Assembly (NCBI RefSeq): GCF_038502225.1
Contig: NW_027196437.1
Location: 1-64,000, forward strand
Direction of reading: 5' to 3'
Length of the DNA stretch: 64,000 nt
DNA from: Cherax quadricarinatus
Lineage: Eukaryota; Arthropoda; Malacostraca; Decapoda; Parastacidae
The translations under genes and the position numbers were made by a program. Every line of letters begins with the position of its first letter. The first letter of the stretch is position 1. Positions 22,869 to 33,456 of this stretch are shown piece by piece. Under the pieces are notes generated by a model that searched no databases, was not told the DNA's origin, and saw only the letters and a list, made by a program, of their open reading frames with translations.

Positions 22869-24562
22869 AGTAGAGGGGCAAAGAGAAGGAGCTGTTGTGC
22901 GAAGTCTTGTAGACATAGGAACTTGTGAGCGAGATGATGAAGACTTAAGAAGAGTATGAGGTGAAGAGTTAGCGACCTCGGTGTTCAGAACTGCAAAAGA
23001 GTTGGATACAGAGGTGACTTTGGAAGATGTGACCACAGGAAAGACTGAGGGAGTTGGGACCGCAGAGGTTGGGGGGCATCTTAGTAACTTGAGAATAAGT
23101 CTGCCCTTTAGTCGTAGATAGATTGCCATGGCGTAAGTAAAGCCTTCTGTCTCCGAGACAACGAATTTCTCGTTCATTTAAGTAAACTTGGCAGCGACGA
23201 GAATACGATGGGAGAGCTTCAATACAATTAAGACATGAGGGAGGTAGACTACAAAATGAACTGGTATGGTCGTCGGCACCACAGACTGGGCATTCCACCA
23301 CGGACCTGAAATATTTCGCTGTATGGCCAAAACACCAGCAATTTCTACAGTGTGTATCGGAATTGTAAACTGTGTCCCGCGATATCAACTGAGGACGGAG
23401 GTTCACGGCAGTCAAAAGTAAAGCGAGCTACATTCCAGGAGTAGCGTCTTCACCCGCGGGCAGGTAGTACATGTGTCTACTTAGAGAATTTGGAGCTCAA
23501 GCTGTTCCAGAATGTCCACGCTGAACATTGGTACGAGGTAAAATGATGGGACCACTACAAGAATCGAGAAAATGGTGTTTATGAATTGTTACAGGAGTAG
23601 CGTCTATGGTGGTCAGTAAAGATCGTGAGATTGGCTAGCATGAAACGAAATTTCTAAATATTTCGTAGAGTGCCTTCCTGATACTATAATCAGAAAGATA
23701 CGCTGAGGAAGATGTCGGCTGCAGAGTTAACCCTTAAACTGTCCAAACGTAGATCTACGTTTTTTCAACATTTGAAAGTATGTAAAAAAAGTAGATTTTT
23801 TTTTTTACATTTGAGAACGTAAAAAAACTTTGATCTACTTTTCTTTGTTATATTTGAAATTATGTAAAAAAAAAGTAGATTTACTTTTGGAGCACTACGC
23901 ATGTGAACGAAGATCCGCTTGGACAGTTTAAGGATTGAACACTTAGTCCATCGTGTACAATAATGCGTAGTATGTAAAGGAAGCAATTGTCGTATTAGTC
24001 TTCTGAGTAGTGAGAGGCATTCGAGCAGCCGGTAGTGCAGATGTGGCATGTAACCCGCGACATAACCTATCCTTCATGCCAGTAAACCAGCAATCCGGGA
24101 AAGCAACTTCACGTCTACCGAGCCACCTGAGTGGACAAAAGAGGACAGTCGGAAACCCGCCTTTGACCACCACGACCTAGAATCCAACAGGCAGCCTCCA
24201 TAGACACACCAGTCACCTGCAAGACACCTGGAAAACCGAAGAAGAATCGGAATCGGGATCTCCAGACCATCTAGATTCCACGGCAAACTACACTATCACC
24301 AAGGACCTCACCTGAATGGGGTGGACCACGGTAACCTTCCCCCCAACCTAGGAAGTAGAATGCCTGAGGGAAGAACCCAAACGCTGAAATCTGCAAAGGA
24401 AAAGGAGAGGGATGGGAGGAGGAGGAATGGGAAAGATGGGGGGGATGGGACAAGGAAAGGGAGGATAGAGGATCATTAGGTTCGGTCGGAGGACGACGTC
24501 CAAAGGGTCCAATTCGTCAGACAAATAGCCTCAACACTGCAAGGAGCACCCCTTTGAAGAGG
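22869..24562 (-). mobile_element. LINE copy C: decayed ORF1 and 5' leader
   Basis: Shares the 5' end of A and B exactly ('cctcttcaaa' at 24562) and runs through the leader into ORF1, then ends at the SINE. The knuckles read CRNCWCFGHTAKY(F), CPVCGADDHTSSFC and CLNCIEALPSYSRRC; one zinc ligand Cys is Phe. Multiple stops and frameshifts mark an old insertion. A TTAA-flanked MITE (23731-23934) interrupts it. No ORF2 follows. Confidence 0.85.
23731..23934. mobile_element. TTAA-flanked MITE, piggyBac-like, inside LINE C
   Basis: A 204-bp unit with imperfect terminal inverted repeats ('cccttaaactgtccaa' left, 'ttggacagtttaagg' right). It is flanked by TTAA (23727-23730) and TTGA (23935-23938). The interior is T-rich with repeated 'gtagat' and 'gtaaaaaaa'. 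Removing it restores alignment of LINE C with A and B. TTAA duplication is the hallmark of piggyBac transposases. Confidence 0.75.
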
Positions 24563-24744
24563 TACATGCAAAATAACAACAGTGCAAAAAATCGCTTAAT
24601 TCGAAGCGCTTTCGATATCTCTCATTATCATGGTATAATAAGAATAATAGAACAGCAACTTATAAGAGCTATAACCTGTCACATGACCAAACACGCATGA
24701 GCCAGGGAATGAAGTGAACTTTTGATCAGGATACATGTCAAATT

Positions 24745-26869
24745 AATTATTCCAATCAACACTAAGCACAAGTGTCATACAGCGCTGCAGGGCAGAATGT
24801 GCTAAAGCTAAAATATACAGAGATCAGAGACCAGCGAGGGTTAGGAATATGCAAGAGGTAGAGTCAGTAAGGTTAGTAGGTAGCTCAAAACGGAAAACAA
24901 TCAAAATTGGTGTAATAAAGCAGTTACTGACAAAATATTCAGGAATCGTCTTCCTCATTAAGGGGGGGAAAGGCTATCGGCGTTTGAGACGTAAGTGTCC
25001 GATGAGAAGGCAAAAGAGCATAGTCTCCCAAAACGACAGCGTTAATAAGAAAAAGACCACAGACTCAAACAATTTATTATGGATTGATTCTTGCCATCGT
25101 TATTGCCAATACTTGCGAAGTTGTCCAGAGATTGCTGCAAAGTAGTCATGAACAGCTGACTGCGCAGGAGAGCACGCCTGCTCGTTGCCCTGAACGTGTA
25201 CATGACTAGGGACCTAACAGAAAACTGTCCTTTTTTACAAGAAATACGAGGAACCAAAGTTGCATATGGGGAACGAAGGGATGATGGGAATCAAATTTTT
25301 CGATATGTGAGGCACTAAAGTCAAACTACTCTTAAGAATATTGAGGTAGGCAGGTTATAGTATGAGTAACAACGATGTGAAGTGCATATAGCTCAGTTGT
25401 GAAAATGTTACCAGAGTCAATTAAATAATCTCTCATAACTGTCCGGAAATACTGATGCAAACCAGACACCGTAAGAGGATTTATAATCAGTGAAAACTAC
25501 AACAGTATGAGATTGAGTTCGAAATTAGTCAAGAAAAAACGGAGCGAGAAGCTACCGTAAATAATTGAGCTTCCAAACACGGAAGACGCGAATCATCGGG
25601 ATTTTCCAAGGGGAAGAGAAAATTTAGATACAGGATACATATAAAAAGGATAAATGAAAGAGTGAATACGAAGAGAAGGGCCGGAGCAGACAGGAGTAAC
25701 GGTCAGATAAAGAACTTACTAACGTCTGGTAATTTTCTGTATGTAGTAGGATCATGAAGGTTATGAAACTGCACAGAATATCGGAGACAGTGAGCATCAC
25801 ACCGATCGTGTAAAGATGGAACAGTCACCTCTGTACATAGGCTCGACTGGGGCAGAAGGAAAAGCACCTCGACACAAACTCAGTCCCTGATGGTGAATAG
25901 GGTCATGTTTAGAAAAAGTTGTGGGAGAAGCTGCAGAATATATCTGGTTGCCATAATCCTGTTTCGGTAAGATTAGTGCAGAGTGAAGACGGAGTTTATC
26001 AGCTACCCAAGAAAGATGAGCGAGGGTTTTAAGGAAGCTCAACCGGCTATGGCAAGATGCTTTCATGGAGGTAGTAAGGTTTCCAACACATCCGTTGTAT
26101 CTCGTTGGGAAAAACTAGAATACAATACAATAATGCGCCATTAGACAACAGTCTAGTAAAAGTAATTTGAGGTGTTTTAGTAACAAAATTTAAATCTGAG
26201 TAGTGGCCCAGTCGATAGCATTTAAGAGGAGCTGCTACTAGGTGACAGTCTGCTCCTTCGCAAACTTTTAGCAAAATCAACTAAGTGACGACCAAATATT
26301 AGAGGGGAGAAAAGAGGCAAGGTCACTGATAGTAGTAAGAATGGTTCTAAGAACACAACCCTGAGGGCCACTTCCAGGTATTACGAACACCTGTGTACAC
26401 TATTGGCGGGAACACCTTGCTGTAATACGATAATCACTGAGGAACAAACAAAAAGGCAGCAGAGTAAACGATTGTATTTCCCTTCACCAAAAAATGCTGC
26501 TATTTGCAATATATGTATAGCCTATGCACAGTATTTACAGCTATATACAATAAGGCAAAGTTAAGCACAGTACACAAAACCGTAGGAACCAACTGCGAAG
26601 GCAAGTCTGCCAAGGCTGCTTCACAGCTTTGATATACCAGTGGGGTGTCTGTTCGTTAAAACCTTAGCACCTGGTTTGCTGATCGGGAGACATACTAATA
26701 GGGGTGTGTTACATACGCAGAATATAATGTAGCATACTCTTAGCATGCCACATCAGGGTAAAACCTATTAACCAGGCACAGAAATGTCTTTCAGGTAGAT
26801 TGTCCTTAAGGCTTAAGGAATGAGCTTGGGCCTAAGATGTTATATAACTAGGTAGTGGCATACGTCTTT
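24745..26869 (-). mobile_element. LINE copy D: decayed 3' half (RT thumb, RNase H, 3' UTR)
   Basis: The 3' UTR word 'catacagcgctgcaggg' starts near 24770. Recognisable protein pieces are SRLSFLKTLAHLSWVADKLR and QDYGNQIYSAASPTTF (26066-25797) and EGADCHLVA (26280-26047). Many frameshifts are present. A ~375-bp foreign piece interrupts it at about 26380-26755. Copy B begins exactly where D stops. Confidence 0.82.
26380..26755. mobile_element. Unclassified insertion in LINE D
   Basis: LINE D alignment stops at 'cacttccaggta' and resumes at 'gtaaaacctattaac'. The inserted ~375 bp has loosely similar ends ('gtattacgaacacc' and, reversed, 'gtatgtaacacacc'), so it may be a small non-autonomous element. 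No coding sequence. Confidence 0.5.
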
Positions 26870-27074
26870 AATTATTATAATCAAAAAGAAGCGCTAAGCC
26901 ACAAGGGCTATACAGCACTGCAGGGTAGGAAAGGAAGCGAGGGTATTGGGCGGCAGAAGGGGGGAAGGGCGATCACTAGGTTACAGAAAACAGCAGGGCA
27001 GGGGACAGTGCAGGGTAGAGGGTAGCAAGAGATCGAGGTAGAAAGGGCTGAAGGTATCATCAGAGTTTGTGAAG

Positions 27075-30000
27075 TCAGTCAATTGTTGTCAAAAAGTCAA
27101 TGAGAGAGTCCGGATGAAAGGTGGGTCCATCAGCGAGAAGGGAAGGTAAAGAGAGAGCAGCGGAGCGAAGTCGACGTTGGAGGTAAATTCTGCGTGCTCG
27201 TTGATAAAGTGGGCAGTCTAACAGAATGTGGCTGACCGATAATGGAACCTGACAATTCTCACAGAGAGGAGCAGGGCGCCTCTCCATGAGATATCCATGA
27301 GTAAGACGAGTATGGCCAATGCGAAGACGGGAGAGAGTAGTCTCCCAACCTCGGCACTGGTGACAAGAAGACGGCCAGTAACCTATACTCGGTTTAATAG
27401 ATTGAAGTTTGTTACCGAGTAGAGTAGACCAACGTTGTTGCCAACGGGTGTGAAGGTGGGTAGCTATTGCAGCAAAATAGTCCGTAAATGGAACACCTCT
27501 ATATGAAACTGGTAGGTCATGTACTGCTGACCGCGCAGCAGTGTCTGCCTGTTCATTGCCCTGTACGTCAACATGACCAGGGACCCAACAAAAAACAATA
27601 TCTTTATGCTTGGTAGAGATGCGGCATAGCCAAAGTTGGATACGGAGGACTAAGGGGTGAGGTGTATCAAATTTCTGTATAGCCTGTAAAGCACTAAGGG
27701 AGTCTGAGACAACCACAAATGATGACACAGGCATAGATGCAATACGGATAAGTGCTGCAAGAATGGCATACAATTCAGCAGTAAAGATACTAGCCGAAGA
27801 TAGTAAATGCCCTCGTACGACGCTGTCCGGAAACACTGCTGCGAATCCTACGCCGTCAGAAGACTTAGAGCCATCTGTGTACACTGCAATGGCATGAGAA
27901 TGAGAGTGGAAGTGGTCAAGAAAAAGAGAGCGGGAAGCTACCGTAGACAGTTGGGCTTTCGAGCAAGGGAGTGAGAAAGAACAGACTCGAACAGCTGGAA
28001 CTTCCCAGGGGGGTAGGGAAAAGTGAGATGCTACATGAACATAGGTGGAAATTGAAGAGAAGACAAGAGCGAATGTAGGCGAAGAGAGAAGGGACGGAGC
28101 AAACAGGGGTGGCGAACAAATAAAGAATGTCTACTAATATCGGTTACCATTCTATAAATGGAAGGATTGTGGAGATCACGAGAGCGTACATAGTAGCGAA
28201 GGCAATGGGCATCACGGAGATCGGATAAGGATAGAACGTTCGCTTCTGCATAGAGGCTCTCAACAGGGGAAGAGCGAAAAGCACCAAGGCATAAACGTAA
28301 TCCTTGGCGATGAATAGGGTTGAGGCTAGACAGACTAGCAGGAGAGGCAGCTGAATAGATCTGGTCACCATAATCAAGTTTCGATAAAATGAGGGTGGAA
28401 TGTAGGCGAAGGAGAGTTCGACGATCAGCTCCCCATGAAAGATGAGCAAGGGTTTTAAGAAGGTTCAGCCGGCTGTGACAAGTTGTCTTCAGAGAGGTAA
28501 TGTGAGGTTTCCAGGATAACCTACGGTCAAAGAGGAGGCCTAGAAACCTGACTGTATCACGTTCAGGGATACGGGTGCCATAGAGGTATAAAGGATGATC
28601 GGAGATGACAGAGCGTCTAGTGAAAGTAATTTGGTGAGTTTTGGTACTGGAAAATTTAAACCCATGTGTGGTGGCCCAATTGGAAACACGGTCGACCGCA
28701 TGCTGGAGAGAAACTGTAATGAGGTGACAGTCAGCGCCTGCACAGGCAATAGCGAAGTCATCAACATAGAGTGATGACCAAATATTGGATGGAAGACTAG
28801 AGGCCAAATCATTTATAGCAAGGAGAAAAAGTGTTGTGCTCAGAACACATCCCTGGGGGACACCTTCAGCTTGGATAAAGTCCGGGGAGAGCACATTATT
28901 AACCCGAACACGGAAATGTCTGTCAGTTAAAAAGTTCTTAAGGAAGGATGGTAGATTGCCTCGAAGGCCTAAGGAGTGGGCTTGGGCCAAAATATTATAC
29001 CTCCAAGTTGTGTCATATGCCTTCTCAAGGTCAAAAAATATGGCAATAACTGAGTGGTTATTCGCAAAGGCATTACGAACATACGTATCCAAGCGTAGTA
29101 AGGGGTCTATGGTAGAACGGCCCTTACGAAAGCCATATTGACGAGTGGAGAGACTGTTGTGTGTCTCTAAATACCACACTAAACGTCTATTTACCAGGCG
29201 TTCCATCACTTTGCAAACTGCACTGGTAAGAGCAATGGGACGATAGTGGGAGGCTTCATGTCCCGTAGTACCCGGTTTGCGGAAAGGGAGAACAATGGCA
29301 GATTTCCACAGCTGTGGAAGAACTCCTTGTGACCAAATAAGATTGAAAAGGCGTAATAGGACTGCAAGGGCTGACTGATGTAAATGTTGTAGCATACGAA
29401 TATGAATGTCGTCGGGCCCAGCTGCCGATGATCGGCAAGCTGAGAGTGTTGCCTCCAGTTCCTGAAGTGTAAAAGGCACATTATACTGTTCTTCTCTGAG
29501 AGAAGAAAAGTCCAAGGGTGCTAACTCTCTGGCAGACTTTGAGGAAAGAAACGAGGGGCATAGATGGAGCCCCTGAGAAATACGGACCAGATGATTGCCA
29601 ATTTCATTGGCAACATCTAGTGGGTTTGCTATATCAACACCGGCAACCCGCAGAACAGGAGCCGGGTCAGGAGAATATTTACCACTCAGTTTTCGTACTT
29701 TTTTCCAGACTGCACTCATAGAGGAAGCAGAGGTGATGGTGGAGACATAATCTCGCCAGCAAGTGCGTTTAGCGTCACGGATGACACGGCGAGCGATCGC
29801 ACGCTTCTGCTTAAAATCAAGAAGTCTCTCCGTGGTTCTATTGTACCGGTACCTGCCCCACGCAGCGCGTTTCAAACGTACTGCACGAGCACAAGCAGGA
29901 GACCACCAAGGCACGCATTTCTGAGAATGCCTGCCCGAAGTTTGGGGTATAGAATGAGAAGCTGCGGTTAAAACGGAGGACGAGAAGAGGTGTAAAAGCT

Positions 30001-30752
30001 CATCAATGGAGGACGAAGAAGGAACCTCACTAAAAACAGTTAGTTGTGAGTAAAGGTTCCAATTTGCCTGATCAAATTGCCAGCGTGGGTTACGAAGAGG
30101 TGGTGAATATGAAGGGGAAGTAAGAATGATTGGGAAATGATCGCTGTCATGTAAATCCGGGAGAACAGACCAGGTGAAGTCTAATGCGGCGGAGGAAGAG
30201 CAGACTGAGAGATCGATGCAAGAGAGAGTATGAGTCCGAGGATCAAAATGGGTGTGAGTACCTGTATTTAAAACATGGAGGGGGTGGGTCGCAAGAAAAG
30301 CCTCTAACTGAATGCCACGTGAATCACCCCCCCCCCCAGAGGAAATGATGGGCATTAAAATCGCCAAGTAACAGAAGTGGTGGCGGTAATGACGAAACAA
30401 GAAAGGCAATATCCGGGATAGATAATGCCCGAGAAGGAGAGAGATACAAAGAACAGAGTGTATACCACCTATGCAAGTGGATACGGGCTGCTGTGTAATG
30501 CAGCGAAGTACGAACAAATAGCTGATGGTACGGAATATCAGTGCGTAGAAGAAGGGCACTTTCATTAAAGGTCCCATCAGGAAAAGGATCTGAAGAATAC
30601 AATAAATTATAGCCTGAGATGGGATAGATAACGGCAGAGTGTAATTTTGGTTCCTGTAAGCAAACACCAACAGGGGAAAACTGGGAGAGCAACATCTGAA
30701 GCTCACCCCGATTACCCCTGAGGCCGCGAATATTCCACTGTAAATAGGCCAT
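27075..30752 (-). pseudogene. LINE B ORF2: endonuclease, reverse transcriptase, RNase H (two frame breaks)
   Basis: Starts MAYLQWNIRG at 30752. The frame first breaks in a run of 11 G near 30328-30338, at the same codon region as in A; here several bases between the G-run and GATTC are also missing. The RT runs without a stop to 28031 (FFDLEKAYDTTWR, YVDDFAIACAG). A 4-bp deletion relative to A near 28040 causes the second break. RNase H then continues (TDGSKSSDGVGF, WVPGHVDVQGNEQAD) and a premature stop removes the last few residues. Not functional as assembled, unless the G-run length is a sequencing error. Confidence 0.88.
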
Positions 30753-30796
30753 GATTGGCAACGATAAAGATACCTGAAATCCGCAGGTAAGGGTAC

Positions 30797-32728
30797 CTAC
30801 GGACTAGAAGGGTTAGAAAAGTCCACATGCGGTGGCAAAGGAAAACGTTCAAGTAGCGAAGGAACGGTGCGTTGTGAAGAAAGGAGTTGCGCAGATGGAG
30901 AAGAGGAAAGAGAAGGAACAGAGGGTGGATCAGTGTCCATTGATGGTTTGGTCTCTGCAATATATTCAGAGATTGCTTCAAGTGTTTCGGAGTTCAGAGA
31001 CGTCGTATGGGAGACAATATTGGAGATGGAAGGAGGAGGAGTTTGAGTAAAGATCGGAGCTGTAATGGACTGTACCAAGGTAGGGAGGGGGGGCGAAAGG
31101 GTGGAGGGAACTGGAGAAGTGTGGGAGGGGACAGATGAGGCAGAAACCTGGGAGGTGGCAGAAGAGGAAGAAACTTGGGAGGGAACAGGGGAGGAAGGCA
31201 CAGTACGAGGAGGAGGATGAACCTCCACACTTGTAACGGAGCCAGTGAAAGGGGAAGACCTAGGTACAGAGACCGGGAAGGTAAAATGTGGAGGTGGATG
31301 AAGGGAAGGAGGGGTTAAAGGAGATTTGTTGGACCTCTGAGAAGTAGAGGGACGATTGGGAGGAGGTGTCGTACGAGGTCTTGTCGATACCGGGGTTTGT
31401 GAGGGAGAACACGAAGAAGTGAGGACAGACTGAGGTGTTGAAGTAGGGACGTCTGAGCCCAGGACAGCAAAAGAATTAGATACAGGAGTGACTATGGGAC
31501 TGGCAACCGCAGAGGAGGCTGCAGAAGATGGGACCCCAGAAGTGGGGGGACGTTTTGAAACACGAGAATAAGAAACACGGGGTAGTCTCCCTTGGAGGCG
31601 GAGATGAGAAACTGCCATAGCATAAGGGAGACCTTCTGCCTCTTTGAGGCAACGAATTTCCCGCTCATTTAAGTAGACCTGGCAACGGCGAGAGTACGAA
31701 GGGTGAGCCTCATGACAATTAAGGCAAGAGGGAGGTCGACTGCAAGATGTATTAGAATGGTCATCGGCACCACAGACTGGGCATTCGGCTATAGATCTGC
31801 AATATTTTGCTGGGTGGCCAAATCGCCAGCAATTCCTACACTGTTGCGGTGTAGGGATCACCTTCCGAACTTGTAACCGATGTCCTGCTACATAAACAGA
31901 GGATGGGAGTTCACGGCTGTCAAAAGTTAAACGAGCCACATTGCAAGGGTATCGTCTTCGCCCGCGGGCAGGAAGAACATAAGTGTCTACCTTGAGAATT
32001 GGGAGATCTTGGAGTTCCAGCTGTTCGAGAATGTCATTGCCACATGTCTGGAAATTCTGTTGGACTATGGTATGGGGCAGAATAACAGTACCACTACAAG
32101 AATTGAGGGAATGATGTTTTTCGATAGTGATAGGAATAGTATCGATATGTGAAAGAAGAGAAAGATCATGAGCTTGGGTAGAATTCTGGACTGTGATGAT
32201 GCGCGTACCACTCTTAAGAGCATGAAAGGAAATATCTCTACCAACGTGGCGTAGGAGCGCTTTGCCAATACTATGGTCAGAAAGATAGGCAGTAGAAGAA
32301 GTCGGTCGTAAAGTAAAGAATTTAGTCCATTGTGTGGTCCGAAACTGAGTGTGGAGAGGGAGTGCATGACGTGTCGGTCTTTTCCGAGTAGAATGGGAAG
32401 GTAACGAAGTAACATCGTCAGGAGATTGTCGTTGGCGTTTAGAAGTGGGACCAGAGTCGGTCCGACGTGAGACGGGCTGGCGATTCGAAAATCGTCGCAC
32501 CATAGAGGGAGAGGCCGGAAGCATAGTCAAAGGAGAGCGGAGGTCAGACAAATCGAAGGAGTCAGTGGAAGCCCCGGTACCTGAAGCGGGTGAGGAAACA
32601 GCACCAGCAAGAGGTACAGGGGCCTTAGGAGTGTCCAAAGAGTGGCCAAAAGACGAGGCGAGGTCAGAACAGGGTGCGGTAACAATAAGGGGCCCGGGGG
32701 TAGCGGGGTCATGGATTTGGGACTCCAT
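30797..32728 (-). CDS. LINE B ORF1: intact triple-zinc-knuckle protein
   Basis: The frame has 643 codons from an ATG (MESQIHDPATPG) to PHVDFSNPSSP. Residues 1-120 are Ser/Pro/Thr-rich with a basic patch (KRQRQ near 97-101). Residues ~130-290 form the conserved core (QWTKFFTLRPTSSTAYLSD, then LPARGRRRYP). Three CCHC knuckles follow at C297-C310, C316-C329 and C335-C349. The last ~280 residues are Pro/Ser-rich with a terminal conserved block. Knuckle proteins of this kind bind element RNA. It stops 44 nt before the ORF2 ATG, so ORF2 would need reinitiation. It is the most complete element protein of this family in the window. Confidence 0.93.
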   Translation of the reverse strand: MESQIHDPATPGPLIVTAPCSDLASSFGHSLDTPKAPVPLAGAVSSPASGTGASTDSFDLSDLRSPLTMLPASPSMVRRFSNRQPVSRRTDSGPTSKRQRQSPDDVTSLPSHSTRKRPTRHALPLHTQFRTTQWTKFFTLRPTSSTAYLSDHSIGKALLRHVGRDISFHALKSGTRIITVQNSTQAHDLSLLSHIDTIPITIEKHHSLNSCSGTVILPHTIVQQNFQTCGNDILEQLELQDLPILKVDTYVLPARGRRRYPCNVARLTFDSRELPSSVYVAGHRLQVRKVIPTPQQCRNCWRFGHPAKYCRSIAECPVCGADDHSNTSCSRPPSCLNCHEAHPSYSRRCQVYLNEREIRCLKEAEGLPYAMAVSHLRLQGRLPRVSYSRVSKRPPTSGVPSSAASSAVASPIVTPVSNSFAVLGSDVPTSTPQSVLTSSCSPSQTPVSTRPRTTPPPNRPSTSQRSNKSPLTPPSLHPPPHFTFPVSVPRSSPFTGSVTSVEVHPPPRTVPSSPVPSQVSSSSATSQVSASSVPSHTSPVPSTLSPPLPTLVQSITAPIFTQTPPPSISNIVSHTTSLNSETLEAISEYIAETKPSMDTDPPSVPSLSSSPSAQLLSSQRTVPSLLERFPLPPHVDFSNPSSP

Positions 32729-33456
32729 GGTTAGGTTACTTCTTTCTTTTTGTTTTTAAGAAAAAAAAAAGAAAGAAAAGAAAATAAAAATAAAAAAAAA
32801 GAATAAAAAAAGGGGGGACCGGGGAGGGATAGTTCCTAGGAGGAATGAAAGGGCCAGAAATCTCCCTCCGCGCCCAAGAGGACCTCAGCACCGCAAGTAG
32901 CGCAGATGCAGCATGGAACCCGTGCCATACCCTACCCTTCATGCCAGTAAACCAGCAATCCGGGATAGCAACCTCACATCTGCCGAGCTACCTCGGTGGA
33001 CAAAAGAGAGGGCGGCCGGATATCCGCCACAAAGCATACCTCCTTCGGCCACCACCCCCGGAATCCGAAAGGTGGCTTCCAGAGATACACCCGTCGCCCG
33101 AAAGACACCCAAAGCCACCCTCCGGGATACCGGAGAGGGATCGGGACATCCCCAGGCGATCCAGATCCCACGGCAAACTACGCCACCGCCAAGAACCTCA
33201 ACGGAATGGGATGGACCCCGGTACCCTTCCCCCTACCTATGAACTAGTGTGCCTGTGGGAAAAATCCCAAAGGCCAAAAAGAGGAAGGGCAAAAGGGAGG
33301 GGTGAGGAGGAGGAGAAAGAAAGGAGAAAGGGGAGGATGGGACAGGGAAGGGGGGATTGGGGGGTAATTAGGTTTGGTCTGAGGATGGAGACCGACAGGT
33401 CTAATTCCTCAGACCAAGAGCCTCTTCACCATGCCAAGGAGCCCCACTTGAAGAGG

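Larger units (their letters stand above)
26870..33456 (-). mobile_element. LINE copy B: full-length sister of copy A
   Basis: It has the same order and boundaries as A: 5' end 33456, ORF1 32728-30797, ORF2 30752-27075, 3' UTR with 'aagaagcgctaagccacaag' and a short 'attattataat' 3' tail. Similarity to A is very high over the whole length, so both inserted recently. The 5' end abuts the open frame of the acyltransferase exon 3, in the same orientation. ORF1 is intact; ORF2 has two frame breaks. Confidence 0.92.
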
